A stretch of 64,000 bases of DNA from assembly GCA_903878085.1 (NCBI GenBank), contig CAIRGJ010000036.1, forward strand, positions 1-64,000, read 5' to 3'. Source of the DNA: an uncultured Hyphomicrobiales bacterium (GTDB lineage: Bacteria > Pseudomonadota > Alphaproteobacteria > Rhizobiales > Xanthobacteraceae). Position 1 is the stretch's first letter, and each line of letters starts with the position of its first letter. A model generated the notes under the pieces. It had not been told where the DNA came from, made no database searches, and worked only from the letters and a program-made list of their open reading frames with translations. Shown here one piece after another: positions 25,820 through 35,026 of the stretch. Position numbers and translations under genes: made by a program.

Positions 25820-26350
25820 ATGAGCAACCTCAAGACCATCTCCCCTGAACGCGCGGCGGAGCTGATGCGCAGCGGCGCCGTGCTGGTCGATATTCGCGAA
25901 GCCGACGAGCATGCGCGCGGGCGCATCCCCGGCGCGCACCATCATGCCTTAAGCCGCGTTGATCAAAGCACGCCGATCCGTAACGGCGACGATGTCTTGA
26001 TCTTCCATTGCCGCTCCGGGGCGCGCACCAAAGGCAATGCCCCGCGCCTCGCCGCTGCAGCGCCCAAATGCGAAACTTATATCCTCGAAGGCGGTCTCGA
26101 CGCCTGGAAGAAGGCCGGTCTGCCCGTGACGCTCGACCGTAGCCAGCCGATCGACATCATGCGGCAAGTCCAGATCGCCGCGGGCAGCCTGGTGCTGCTC
26201 GGCGTCGTGCTGGGCGCGCTGGTGACGCCCGGCTTCTACGCGCTGTCCGGCTTCGTCGGGGCGGGACTGCTGTTTGCCGGCGCCAGCGGCTTCTGCGGCA
26301 TGGCGCGGCTGCTGGCCGTCATGCCGTGGAACCGCCGCGCGCACGCCTGA
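25820..26350 (+). CDS. membrane rhodanese (rhodanese plus DUF2892)
   Basis: Sulfurtransferase, 176 residues from the ATG at 25820. The rhodanese domain (about 5-115) has the active loop HCRSGART with Cys64, and [16 protein letters not shown] ahead of it. Two membrane helices follow (about 125-165), matching the DUF2892 arrangement. It would move sulfane sulfur between thiols at the inner membrane. It lies 40 bases after bigR and overlaps the next gene by one base (TGATG), so the three form an operon. Confidence 0.92.
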   Translation: MSNLKTISPERAAELMRSGAVLVDIREADEHARGRIPGAHHHALSRVDQSTPIRNGDDVLIFHCRSGARTKGNAPRLAAAAPKCETYILEGGLDAWKKAGLPVTLDRSQPIDIMRQVQIAAGSLVLLGVVLGALVTPGFYALSGFVGAGLLFAGASGFCGMARLLAVMPWNRRAHA

Positions 26351-27138
26351 TGACGATCCTGCACGCTATATTGGCGATCGCCTCTGGCAGCCTGGTCGGC
26401 TTTACGCTGGGCTTGGTCGGCGGCAGCGGATCGATCATGGCCGTGCCCCTGCTCGTCTATGTCGTGGGCGTGTCGTCCCCGCATGTCGCCATTGGCACCA
26501 GCGCGATTGCGGTTGCCGTCAGTGCTGCGGCCAATCTGGCCGGGCATGCGCGCGCCAACACCGTGAAGTGGCCCTGCGCGACGGTGTTCGCCGTCTCCGG
26601 TATCGCGGGCGCGGCCGGCGGCGCGCAACTCGGCAAGATGGTGGATGGCGGCCGCTTGCTGACGCTGTTCGGCGTGCTGATGGTGGTGGTCGGAATTCTG
26701 ATGTTGCGGCCGCGCCAGTCCGGCGGCAACCCCGATGTCAGGCTGACGGTGGACAGCATGCCGCGGCTGCTGCCTCTTCTGGTCGGCGTCGGGCTTCTGG
26801 TCGGCGTACTATCCGGTTTTTTCGGCATTGGCGGCGGCTTCCTGATCGTGCCGGGGCTGATCGGCGCGACCACCATGCCACTGATCAATGCGATCGGCTC
26901 GTCGCTGGTGTCGGTCACGGCTTTCGGACTGACGACCGCCGCGAGCTACGCCTGGTCCGGCCTGATCGATTGGCCGCTGGCGGGGCTGTTTATTGTCGGC
27001 GGCGCGCTCGGCGGTTTGCTGGGGACCCGGCTGGCCCGCCATCTGGCCGGCTATAAACAAGCCCTCTCCCTCACCTTTTCCGGCATCGTGATCGCGGTCG
27101 GGCTCTACGTCATTGCCAAATCGCTGATGGGCTCCTGA
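26350..27138 (+). CDS. TauE/SafE-family sulfite exporter-like permease
   Basis: Inner-membrane permease, 262 residues from the ATG at 26350, with about eight predicted membrane segments. The two-fold repeat of the family shows in GFTLGLVGGSGSIMAVP near the N-terminus and GVLSGFFGIGGGFLIVPGL in the second half. Members export sulfite or other sulfur/organic anions. In this operon the product of persulfide dioxygenase (sulfite) is the obvious substrate (inference). Confidence 0.9.
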   Translation: MTILHAILAIASGSLVGFTLGLVGGSGSIMAVPLLVYVVGVSSPHVAIGTSAIAVAVSAAANLAGHARANTVKWPCATVFAVSGIAGAAGGAQLGKMVDGGRLLTLFGVLMVVVGILMLRPRQSGGNPDVRLTVDSMPRLLPLLVGVGLLVGVLSGFFGIGGGFLIVPGLIGATTMPLINAIGSSLVSVTAFGLTTAASYAWSGLIDWPLAGLFIVGGALGGLLGTRLARHLAGYKQALSLTFSGIVIAVGLYVIAKSLMGS

Positions 27139-27211
27139 CGGCTCTCCAGGCGACAAGCGGCGCTTCCTCAATTAATGTGCCGTCGCTGACAATCCAACAG
27201 CGGGGAACGCG

Positions 27212-27610
27212 ATGACCAGGGAATTGCTGTGGCTGACGCTGACGGTTGTTCTGACCGGGCTGTTGTGGCTGCCTTACACGCTCGATCGCGTCCTGGTGCG
27301 CGGGCTGATGGGCGCGATGGACAACCCCTCGCGCAACGACAAGCCGCAATCGCCCTGGGCGCAGCGGCTTTATTTCGCCCACACCAACGCGGTTGAAAAC
27401 CTGGTGGTGTTCGCCGCCTTGGTGCTCATTCTCGACAGCCTGGGCCATCAGACCGAGAGCACGGCGATTGCCTGCGCGGTGTATTTCTGGGCGCGGCTCG
27501 CGCATGTCATCATTTATGCGCTGGGTATTCCGGTGCTGCGCACACTGGCCTTCAGCGTCGGCTTCCTGGCGCAGGTGGCTTTGGTGCTGGCGGTGTTCGG
27601 GAAACTCTAG
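27212..27610 (+). CDS. MAPEG-family membrane protein
   Basis: Four-helix membrane protein of the MAPEG fold, related to microsomal glutathione transferase. The protein is 132 residues. The motif RLYFAHTNAVENLVVFAALV is the characteristic segment, with ARLAHVIIYALG in the third helix. Bacterial members may conjugate glutathione to electrophiles; the substrate is unknown. It lies 73 bases after the sulfite exporter gene and could be co-transcribed. Confidence 0.87.
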   Translation: MTRELLWLTLTVVLTGLLWLPYTLDRVLVRGLMGAMDNPSRNDKPQSPWAQRLYFAHTNAVENLVVFAALVLILDSLGHQTESTAIACAVYFWARLAHVIIYALGIPVLRTLAFSVGFLAQVALVLAVFGKL

Positions 27611-27843
27611 ATAATCTGATTGGCCGCAATCCCTTGCCGGCATATCCAGCAACTGTGGCCAAACTTAAGGCTGGCCCCGGCAGCGCGTCTGGATATCCGG
27701 ACGGCGGGAAAATGTTAGCAAACCAAAGAATCTTAGCCTGTTTGGTTATTTAATATCGTAGCATTTGCTGATTCACGGCGTCACGGCGTGCTCCGCACGC
27801 GGACAATGGCAATAGCCGTGGCTTTTGGGGTAAGAGCGAGCGC

Positions 27844-28183
27844 ATGTCGGAGAATCAGAAGACCTTTTGGGGAGCGGCCGTCGGCGTGGACCGGGCCGGG
27901 GATAAACAGCGGATCAATATCTTCAAGACTGCCAAGGGTTTTCATTTCGTCGATGAAAATCTCGAAAGCTGTTACAGGCAGTTGCCGTCCCCGAACCATG
28001 TACCCGCCGAAGTCGCGACAATCTTCGGTCTGTCCAACGTGAAGCTCGAGATGCCGCACCTCGGAATCTACGCATCGGCGAAGGCGCCCCCCCAACGCCG
28101 CTGCGGCGAAACCGGCGGCGCCAGCCAAGACGGCCCCGGATGCCTGGGGAAAATTGCTGTCGGCAAGAAAGCCCAAGCGCTGA
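27844..28183 (+). CDS. small conserved hypothetical protein, frame broken in a C7 run
   Basis: Function not recognised. As sequenced, the frame starting at 27844 runs past a 7-base C run (28087-28093) into antisense aidB sequence. If one C is removed, the frame continues as an Ala/Pro-rich linker (APPNAAAAKPAAPAKTAP), then DAWGKLLSARKPKR. It stops at 28181-28183, five bases before the convergent aidB end. The corrected product is about 112 residues. The N-terminal part (FKTAKGFHFVDENLESCY) looks like a compact soluble domain. No export signal is seen. Confidence 0.65.
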
Positions 28184-28187
28184 TACG

Positions 28188-29801
28188 TCAAGCCAGCGGC
28201 AGCGCCCGCTCGGCGATGGCCCGCAAATCGAGGCCGCGCGGTAGCGTGCCGAAGGCGGAGCCCGCTTCGCCGCCGAGCCGCGAGGCACAGAAGGCATCGG
28301 CGACCGCTCCCGGCGCGTGCTGGACCAACAGCGCGCCTTGCAGCGCCAGCACCAGATCGCGCACCAGCACGCGGGCCTGCGATTCATCGTTACGGTCGGC
28401 GGCGGCAAGCCGCTGTTGCAGCCGGCCGGCAAAGGCATCGACGCGCGCATCGCCGGCCTCGCCGAGTTCCTGGCTCAAGACCTCGCCGGCATTCGGCATG
28501 CGCGAGATGGCGCGCAGGACGTCGAGGCACATCACGTTTCCGGAGCCTTCCCAGATCGAGTTAACCGGCATCTCGCGATAGATCCGCGGCATGATGGATT
28601 CCTCGACGTAACCGTTACCGCCCAAGACCTCCATCGCCTCCAGCGCCAGCGACGGCGCGCGCTTACAGATCCAGAACTTCGCCGCCGGCGTCACCACGCG
28701 GCGGATCACCTGCGCGGCTGCGTCGTCTTCGTCATAGGCGCGCGCCAGCCGCATGGTCAGAACAGTGGCGGCTTCGGATTCCAGCGCCAGATCGGCCAGC
28801 ACATTGGTCATCAGCGGCTGATCGATCAGCTTCTTCTGGAAGGCGCTGCGGTAGCGCGCGTGATGCACCGCCTGCGCCACGGCCTGCCGCATCAAGCCGG
28901 ACGAGCCGATGCAGCAGTCAAGCCGCGTGTAGTTGCTCATCTCGATGATGGTCGGAATGCCGCGGCCTTCCTCGCCGATCATCTGCGCATAAGCGCCATC
29001 AAACTCGACTTCGCTCGACGCATTGGATTTGTTGCCGAGCTTGTCCTTCAGCCGGTTGATGTGAACGGCATTGCGTTCGCCGTCCGGCGTCCAGCGCGGC
29101 ATGAAGAAGCAGCTCAGTCCCTTCGGCGCCTGCGCCAAAATCAGAAAGCCGTCGCACATCGGCGCCGACATGAACCATTTGTGGCCATGCAGCCGGAAGC
29201 TGCCGTCGCCCGAAGGCTCGGCGCGCGTGGTGTTGGTGCGCAAATCCGAGCCGCCCTGGTTCTCGGTCATTCCCATGCCGATCAGCGCTGCGGTTTTTTC
29301 CGCCGCCGGCGCAAAGCGGCGGTCATAGGTGCGGCCGAAAATGCGCGGTAGCCATTCCGCGGCAATCGCCGGCGCCTGCTGCAAGGTCGGCACCGAACCG
29401 TAGGTCATGGCGATCGGGCAATAGACCCCGCTCTCGATCTGGGTGAGCATGTAGGTGCCCGCCGCGCGCGCGACATGTGCGCCCGGCTTTGGCTTGGCCC
29501 AGGGGCTCGAATGCAGCCCGGCCGCGACCGCAATACCGAGCAGTTCGTGCCAGGCCGGGTGAAATTCGACCTCATCAATGCGATGGCCGAAACGGTCGAA
29601 GATCTTGAGCTGCGGTGGGTTTTTGTTGGCGGCATGCCCCAACGCGATGGTTTCGGGCTGGCCGAGCTGCCGGCCGAGGGCGCCGAGTTCGGCTTCCGCC
29701 CACGACGCGCCTTCGCGTCTCACCGCGTCGAGCAGCACCGCATCGGTGCCAAGCAGGTCATAGGACTCAAGCGGCGGCGACTGGTTGCTGACCTCGAACA
29801 T
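28188..29801 (-). CDS. aidB: AidB-like acyl-CoA dehydrogenase
   Basis: Flavoprotein of the acyl-CoA dehydrogenase superfamily, 537 residues, close to the 541 of E. coli AidB, which is linked to the alkylation (Ada) response. The start at 29801 has a GGAGAGG site. AidB-like features are the FDRFGHRIDEVEFHPAWHEL segment, MGMTENQGGSDLRTNTT, the LGGNGYVEE flavin segment and the EGSGNVMCLDVLRA block. An Ada operator or alkylation genes are not visible nearby. An inverted-repeat element lies immediately upstream of the ribosome site. Confidence 0.9.
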   Translation of the reverse strand: MFEVSNQSPPLESYDLLGTDAVLLDAVRREGASWAEAELGALGRQLGQPETIALGHAANKNPPQLKIFDRFGHRIDEVEFHPAWHELLGIAVAAGLHSSPWAKPKPGAHVARAAGTYMLTQIESGVYCPIAMTYGSVPTLQQAPAIAAEWLPRIFGRTYDRRFAPAAEKTAALIGMGMTENQGGSDLRTNTTRAEPSGDGSFRLHGHKWFMSAPMCDGFLILAQAPKGLSCFFMPRWTPDGERNAVHINRLKDKLGNKSNASSEVEFDGAYAQMIGEEGRGIPTIIEMSNYTRLDCCIGSSGLMRQAVAQAVHHARYRSAFQKKLIDQPLMTNVLADLALESEAATVLTMRLARAYDEDDAAAQVIRRVVTPAAKFWICKRAPSLALEAMEVLGGNGYVEESIMPRIYREMPVNSIWEGSGNVMCLDVLRAISRMPNAGEVLSQELGEAGDARVDAFAGRLQQRLAAADRNDESQARVLVRDLVLALQGALLVQHAPGAVADAFCASRLGGEAGSAFGTLPRGLDLRAIAERALPLA

Positions 29802-29810
29802 GAACCTCTC

Positions 29811-29915
29811 CGTCATTCCGGGACGCGCGAAAGCGCGGACCCGGAATCCAGAAGCGCACACGAGTATAGCGCTGGATTCCGGGTTCGGCCCTAGCGGGCC
29901 CGCCCCGGAATGACA
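29811..29915. repeat. inverted intergenic repeat before aidB
   Basis: The element starts CGTCATTCCGGG and ends CCCCGGAATGACAG, with internal complementary blocks GGACCCGGAATCCAG and TGGATTCCGGGTTC. It folds into a long hairpin. This form is the common dispersed repeat of Bradyrhizobium-like genomes. It fills the gap between argC and aidB and would lie in the aidB leader. Confidence 0.7.
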
Positions 29916-29919
29916 GAAT

Positions 29920-30978
29920 TCACGGAAACAGCGCGACCTGATCGATCCCCAGGGTCTCGGGATAGCCCAGCACCAGGTTCATGTTCTGGATCGCCTGGCC
30001 GGAGGCGCCTTTCACCAGGTTATCGAGCGTCGAGATGATGATGGCCCGGCCCTCGATGCGGTCCTTGGTGACGCCGATGAAAGTCATATTGGAACCGCGC
30101 ACGTGCCGGCTTTGTGGCACTTCGCCAAACGGCAGAACGTGCACGAACGGCTCCTTCGCGTAGAACTTTAAAAGTATCTCATGAAGTTCTTGGGGGCTCC
30201 GGCCGCGTTTGCCCCGCACATAAATGGTCGAATAGATGCCCCGGTTCATCGGCACCAGATGCGGTGTGAAGGTCACCACCACGTCCCGCCCGGCGGCAGC
30301 TGAGAACTCCTGGTCGAGTTCGGCCATGTGCCGGTGATGGCCGACGCCATAGGCGTTGAAGCCTTCGGACACTTCCGAGAACAGCATGGCCTCCTTGGGC
30401 GCCCTTCCTGCTCCCGTCATGCCCGACTTGGCGTCGATCACGATCTCGTCGAGATCGATCGCCTTGGCCTTGATCAGCGGGATCAACGGCAGTTGGGCAC
30501 AGGTCGTGTAGCAGCCGGGATTCGCCACCAGCCGCGCTTTTTTGATGTCACGCCGGTGGATTTCCGACAGGCCGTAGACCGCCTCCTGCTGCAACTCGGT
30601 CGCGTGATGCTCGTGGCCATACCACTTGGCATAGGCTGCGGTGTCGGCCAGCCGGAAGTCGGCCGACAGATCGACCACCTTGGTGGCCGGCGCCTTGGCC
30701 AGCAGGTCCTTCAGCACCTTCTGCGTCGTAGCGTGCGGCAGCGCGCAGAACACCAGATCGAGGCCGAGCTTGGCCCAGTCGAGCCCGTCGATGGCCACCA
30801 GCATCGGCAGTTCGAACGGCGAGAACTGCGGGAACACGTCGCGCATTTTCTTGCCGGCGCTGCGCTCGGCGGTGAGCAGCACGAGCTCAGCGCGCGGGTG
30901 CCGCAGCAGCATCCGCACCAGTTCGGAGCCGGTATAGCCGGAGGCGCCGAGCACCCCGATTTTTGCCTTGGTCGCCAT
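29920..30978 (-). CDS. argC: N-acetyl-gamma-glutamyl-phosphate reductase
   Basis: Third step of arginine synthesis: NADPH reduction of N-acetylglutamyl phosphate. The protein is 352 residues, the type 1 family. The Rossmann motif is GVLGASGYTGSEL at 8-20. The catalytic cysteine is in NPGCYTT (Cys156). The SGMTGAGRAPKEAML and HRHMAELDQE segments follow. The start at 30978 has an AAGGGG site. No other arg genes are in the window. Confidence 0.97.
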   Translation of the reverse strand: MATKAKIGVLGASGYTGSELVRMLLRHPRAELVLLTAERSAGKKMRDVFPQFSPFELPMLVAIDGLDWAKLGLDLVFCALPHATTQKVLKDLLAKAPATKVVDLSADFRLADTAAYAKWYGHEHHATELQQEAVYGLSEIHRRDIKKARLVANPGCYTTCAQLPLIPLIKAKAIDLDEIVIDAKSGMTGAGRAPKEAMLFSEVSEGFNAYGVGHHRHMAELDQEFSAAAGRDVVVTFTPHLVPMNRGIYSTIYVRGKRGRSPQELHEILLKFYAKEPFVHVLPFGEVPQSRHVRGSNMTFIGVTKDRIEGRAIIISTLDNLVKGASGQAIQNMNLVLGYPETLGIDQVALFP

Positions 30979-31216
30979 CGTTCAACCCCTTCGATTCCGG
31001 GCGAGCCTATCAGGCCGCCATAACAAATGCTCCCGCATGGGAACGGTTCATTCGACCGGATTGGGGAGATGCAAGGTGCCGCGGCCCAAGTCCGGCGGCA
31101 CGGGGACGACTACACGCGTGAGCGCGCCCGTGCCGTGGAGGCACGGCGGCGGCGGAGCATTAATGCTGCAAACGGTGTCGTCATGGCCGGCTAGATAGGC
31201 CGCACGCCCGGCTCCG

Positions 31217-32557
31217 TCAAGCCGACCCCACCAACGGCAGCGGCTGCTCGGCCAGCATCGCCTTGACCACGACCTCGCGCGCCAGCGCGGGATCGATGTT
31301 GCGAGCGGCGATCATGTCGGCGCAATCGGCGACGATAGCGTCGGCGTCCTGCATGATCTTCAGCCGCTTGAAATCGTCGTCGTGATGCAGCCCCATGCTG
31401 GCGCCGGCAATCTCCAAAATGTTGACGACACGGAACGGCCAGTCGCGCTCGTGCGCACAAAATTCGCGGTAATCGACGTGATAAATCACCGCCAGCGCGT
31501 CGACGCCGGCCGCCGCCGCCGCTTGCAGTTCGGCAAGATGGAGGCCTCGCTTGTAGTCCGGCAGCGCGCTGAGCGCGTTACCGACAAGACCGACCTCCGG
31601 CTGGCCCAGATCGACAAGCTCGACGCCGGGCACCATGCGCAATAGCTCGACAGCGGCCTCCGTGACCCCTTTGACCCCCGGATGCCGATGCAGCGCTACC
31701 CGCATCGGCACGCGCCGCGTCAGCAGCGGCCGCAGGGCGTCGAGACGCGGCTTGAGGAACTGCATGAACGGCGTCATCTCGAAGGGCCGCGCGCCGCGCA
31801 TCTTCTCGATCGTCGGAATGGTCGTCTCGGTGAACTGCACGTGGCAGCTCGGGCACCAGGAGATGACGCCGGTCTTGCCTTCGGCGAGGCGGTCGAGCGA
31901 GTTCGTCGCCATGCGGCCGGAGACTTCGGTGTCGCCGGTGCGCAACTGAATCACGCCGCAGCAATGCGCCGGACCGCCCATCACCCGGTAGGTGACGCCG
32001 ATCGCATCCATGATGTCGAGCGCCAGCAGCGCGATGTGCGGCGTCTTGAGCACGTTGCAGCCGGTGTAGAAGACGAAATCGGGGCGCTCGCCCGGCTTGG
32101 CCGTCGACCCGTTCGCCAAGCGGTCGGTCACCTGCTGGCCGAGCCGCGCCAACTCGCCATCGGTCAGCTGCATGCGGGACAGCACATTGACGCCATCGGC
32201 GACGGCGCGGAAGTTCTCGATGCCCCGCTTGCGCCGCTCGCGCGGTTCGCTCGTTTGCCGCGCCAGCGCCACGCGCGCCATCGCCAGCAGGAAGCGCGGA
32301 TTGACGCCCTCGGGACAGACGGCGATGCAGTCGCCGCTGAGCGCACAGCCGCTCGCCCAGGCTTTTGCGGCCTGCGAGCCCTCGCCCAAACGCAAAATGT
32401 CGAGCACGCCGGAAATCACCGCGGTCGGGGTGGCGTCGCCGACGCCGGCGGGGCCCGTCACCGGACATATTTCCACGCACTTGCCGCAACGTGTGCACGC
32501 GTCGATCATCTCACCGGTGCGCGCGGCCAAGGCGGTTTCGAAAGTGATTTCGGGCAT
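31217..32557 (-). CDS. iron-sulfur oxidoreductase subunit (GlcF/HdrD-like)
   Basis: The protein is 446 residues with two 4Fe-4S ferredoxin motifs near the N-terminus, CTRCGKCVEICP (about 21-32) and CALSGDCIAVCP (about 70-81). Two CCG-type cysteine-rich domains follow, seen in PAHCCGV and SWCPSCHVQF. This is the layout of the electron-transfer subunit of glycolate, lactate or glycerol-3-phosphate oxidases and of heterodisulfide reductase. No flavin subunit is adjacent, so the partner and substrate are unknown. The second CCG domain appears partly degenerate. Confidence 0.82.
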   Translation of the reverse strand: MPEITFETALAARTGEMIDACTRCGKCVEICPVTGPAGVGDATPTAVISGVLDILRLGEGSQAAKAWASGCALSGDCIAVCPEGVNPRFLLAMARVALARQTSEPRERRKRGIENFRAVADGVNVLSRMQLTDGELARLGQQVTDRLANGSTAKPGERPDFVFYTGCNVLKTPHIALLALDIMDAIGVTYRVMGGPAHCCGVIQLRTGDTEVSGRMATNSLDRLAEGKTGVISWCPSCHVQFTETTIPTIEKMRGARPFEMTPFMQFLKPRLDALRPLLTRRVPMRVALHRHPGVKGVTEAAVELLRMVPGVELVDLGQPEVGLVGNALSALPDYKRGLHLAELQAAAAAGVDALAVIYHVDYREFCAHERDWPFRVVNILEIAGASMGLHHDDDFKRLKIMQDADAIVADCADMIAARNIDPALAREVVVKAMLAEQPLPLVGSA

Positions 32558-32611
32558 CTTTGGCGTTCCGGCTGTTCAATTGATCTTAGAGGCAAAGCCG
32601 CGCCGGCGCGG

Positions 32612-32643
32612 CAAAAAAGAAGGCCGCCAAGACCGGCGGCCTT
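32612..32643 (-). terminator. rho-independent terminator after the MBL gene
   Basis: Nine-base perfect stem AAGGCCGCC/GGCGGCCTT (32620-32628 with 32635-32643) with a 6-base loop. On the minus strand it is followed by a C and six T. It begins 24 bases after the stop of the gene at 32667. Confidence 0.85.
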
Positions 32644-32666
32644 CCAATGATCATTATTGGCGGGCG

Positions 32667-33638
32667 TCAAACCAGCGGCACCAGCCGATAGCCGGCGCCG
32701 TCCTTTTCGACGTGGCCTACACAGGGGAACGGGAAGTGATAGCCGATCACCGGCATCTTCTCCGCCGCCGCCATGTCGTAGATCTTGTGGCGGGTCTGCG
32801 CGGCCTGGGCGCCGTCATTGTCGAACATTGCCTGCCAGTCAGGATTGCGCAGGAACAGCGCTGGGATGTTGGTGACATCCGACTGCACCAGCATTTTCGA
32901 TGAGCCCGACGCCACCACGAAGGACATATGCCCCGGCGTATGGCCGGGCGACGCAATCGAGGTGATGCCCGGCGCCACTTCCTTATTGGCGTCGTAGGGC
33001 GTGACCTTCAGACCTTCCATCATCTTCTTGACGCCGGCAAACTGGCCCTTGTTGAAGCCGTTGGCCTTGCTCTGGTTGGCATCGTCGCCCCAGAACGCGG
33101 CTTCGACCGCCGGCACCATGATCTCGGCATTCGGGAACGCGGGGCTACCATCGGCATTCTTCAGGCCGCCGATGTGATCGCCATGGAAATGCGAGATCAG
33201 CACGATATCGACCGACTTCGGATCGATGCCGGCGGCATCCATGTTGCTGCGCGCCTGCCCAACCGCACCCTTGCTGCCTGCGAAAGCGCCGAGGCCATTG
33301 CCGGTGTCGATGGCGACCAGCTTGCCGCCGGTGTTGACGATCATCGGGCTGAACGGAATGGTGACCTGCCCGTTCGGGATATAGGCCGCGGTCGCTGCCT
33401 CGATCGCCTTGTCCTTGCTGACATTGGCGACGAACGTATCCGGCATCGGGAAGGTGCGCGCACCGTCGCGCAGCTGGATGATTTCGTAGTCGCCCAATTT
33501 GTAGCTAAAGATGCCGGTGCTCTTTGCGCCTATCGGCGCGGCGGCGAAGGTCTGGCGAATGCCGAAGGGCGTTAGCGTTGCCGCAGCTGTAACGGCGGCA
33601 GCGCCTGCGAACAGACTGCGTCTAGTGAGTTGGATCAT
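32667..33638 (-). CDS. Tat-exported metallo-beta-lactamase-fold hydrolase
   Basis: The protein is 323 residues from the ATG at 33638, which has a GGGAGAAGG site. It carries a twin-arginine signal (LTRRSLFAGAAAV). The dinuclear metal motif is SHFHGDHIGG, with the later ligands in SPGHTPGHM and QSDVTN. The closest general type is the quorum-quenching lactonase/alkylsulfatase-like MBL group. The substrate is unknown. It diverges from the HbpS-like gene over 257 bases and ends at a strong terminator. Confidence 0.88.
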   Translation of the reverse strand: MIQLTRRSLFAGAAAVTAAATLTPFGIRQTFAAAPIGAKSTGIFSYKLGDYEIIQLRDGARTFPMPDTFVANVSKDKAIEAATAAYIPNGQVTIPFSPMIVNTGGKLVAIDTGNGLGAFAGSKGAVGQARSNMDAAGIDPKSVDIVLISHFHGDHIGGLKNADGSPAFPNAEIMVPAVEAAFWGDDANQSKANGFNKGQFAGVKKMMEGLKVTPYDANKEVAPGITSIASPGHTPGHMSFVVASGSSKMLVQSDVTNIPALFLRNPDWQAMFDNDGAQAAQTRHKIYDMAAAEKMPVIGYHFPFPCVGHVEKDGAGYRLVPLV

Positions 33639-33895
33639 GGCCTTCTCCCTGTTTCTGCTTTTGATTCGTTGGTTTTTGTTTTTGTTGCGGTGCGTCAGCA
33701 CGCGCCAACATCGTTACGCACGTTAACACCACATTCGACTTACGGGAAAATTCCGCACCGACAGGTGGGCGCCCCATATAGGCGAACGGCATTCGGTTCG
33801 CTAAGCTCAGCGGCGTGGGCACCGCGAACGAGAAGTGTGCGGTGCACAAACGGAACAAGCCGGAAGCACCGGCAAACATCCCTTGGGAGGAATAC

Positions 33896-34432
33896 ATGCG
33901 TCGTTTGACTATGATTGCGGGCGCCCTTGGCGTCGCGCTGCTGATGAGCACGGGCGCCTTCGCGCAAGTGCCACCCGATCCGGCCAACCCGAATGAAGCG
34001 ATCCCCGATGCGGCATCGCCGCCGCCCTACGGCGAGCCGATCAATCTCGAAAACGCCAAGAAGGCGGCCGCCGGCGCGATCGCCGAAGCGGTCAAGCGCA
34101 ACTGGAATGCGTTCTGCGTCGCGATCGTCAATCCGGCCGGCGAACTGGTCTACTTCGAGAAGCAGGACAACTGCCAGAACGCGTCGGTGACGATCTCGCA
34201 GCACAAAGCACGGACCTCGGCGCGCTATCGCCGCCCGACGGTGGTGTTCGAGCGGTTGCTCGGCAAGGGTCCGTTCTTCTCGTATCTCACCACGCTCGAC
34301 GACGTGATCGCGTCGCGCGGCGGCAACATGCTGATGGCTGGCGGCAAGGTCGTCGGCGCAATCGGCGTCAGTGGCGGCAGCGGCTCGCAAGACGACGTCG
34401 TCTCGCTCGCCGGACAAGCGGCGTTCAAGTAA
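33896..34432 (+). CDS. exported HbpS/GlcG-family haem-binding-like protein
   Basis: The protein is 178 residues from the ATG at 33896, after an ideal TTGGGAGGAATAC ribosome site. A signal peptide ends near AFAQ. The mature domain has the GlcG/HbpS fold motifs, including AFCVAIVNPAGELVYFEKQD, SQHKARTSARY and GGKVVGAIGVSGGSGSQDD. Family members bind haem or corrin-like ligands extracytoplasmically. The physiological role here is unknown. A strong terminator follows. Confidence 0.87.
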   Translation: MRRLTMIAGALGVALLMSTGAFAQVPPDPANPNEAIPDAASPPPYGEPINLENAKKAAAGAIAEAVKRNWNAFCVAIVNPAGELVYFEKQDNCQNASVTISQHKARTSARYRRPTVVFERLLGKGPFFSYLTTLDDVIASRGGNMLMAGGKVVGAIGVSGGSGSQDDVVSLAGQAAFK

Positions 34433-34450
34433 TAGCCGCGTTCAACGATC

Positions 34451-34484
34451 AATCCGCCGGGGTGAAAATCCCGGCGGATTTTTT
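34451..34484 (+). terminator. rho-independent terminator after the HbpS-like gene
   Basis: Eleven-base perfect stem AATCCGCCGGG/CCCGGCGGATT with an 8-base loop, followed by a T-run. Its T-run overlaps the stop codon of the convergent dedA gene (34483-34485). Confidence 0.9.
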
Positions 34485-35013
34485 AGTGCCAGAAATACGA
34501 CACGACTTGCGAAATTCCGTCGCCGAGCGTGAGCAACACCGCCGCCCAGACGAAGGCTGACGAGAAATTGGCGAGTTGGAAAAGCCAATAAGGCATTTCG
34601 AAAATCCCGGCGATCAGCGGCACCACGGCGCGCAGCGGGCCGAAGAAGCGGCCGATGAAGATGCCGGGCACGCCCCATTTTTTCATGAAGATTTCACCGC
34701 GCGGAATCATTTCGGGGTGACGCGACAACGGCCAGATATGCTGCACCCGGTATTCGAGCTTCAGCCCAATCCAGTACGACAGCCAATCGCCGCACGCCGC
34801 GCCCAGAGAGCCCGCGATCCAGACCGGGAAGAAATGGATGCCGCTCGGGCCGATCAAGGCGCCGATCGCAACCAGCGCACCCCAGGCCGGGATCAGCAGT
34901 GAGATGAAGGCCAGCGACTCGCCGAAAGCCAGCGCGAAGACGATTGGCGGCGCCCACACCGCATTGTCGCGGACGAAGGCGATGAGAGCATCGACGTAAG
35001 CCTGGAATTCCAT
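34483..35013 (-). CDS. DedA-family membrane protein
   Basis: Inner-membrane protein of the DedA/SNARE-associated family, 176 residues with about five hydrophobic segments. The members studied flip undecaprenyl phosphate or other lipids, or support proton-dependent homeostasis. Family motifs are GESLAFISLLIPAWGAL (a variant of the E...PGE region), GSLGAACGDWLSYWIG and the FIGRFFGPLRAVVPLIAG block with its conserved R-F-x-P-x-R pattern. It lies 13 bases downstream of the AI-2E-type transporter gene. Confidence 0.9.
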   Translation of the reverse strand: MEFQAYVDALIAFVRDNAVWAPPIVFALAFGESLAFISLLIPAWGALVAIGALIGPSGIHFFPVWIAGSLGAACGDWLSYWIGLKLEYRVQHIWPLSRHPEMIPRGEIFMKKWGVPGIFIGRFFGPLRAVVPLIAGIFEMPYWLFQLANFSSAFVWAAVLLTLGDGISQVVSYFWH

Positions 35014-35026
35014 CGCGGTCAGCGCC

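Noticed and set aside
30979-31216. Possible small RNA or gene between argC and the Fe-S protein gene
   Set aside because: GC-rich hairpin-like stretches are present, but no promoter-terminator pair or conserved RNA fold could be recognised.
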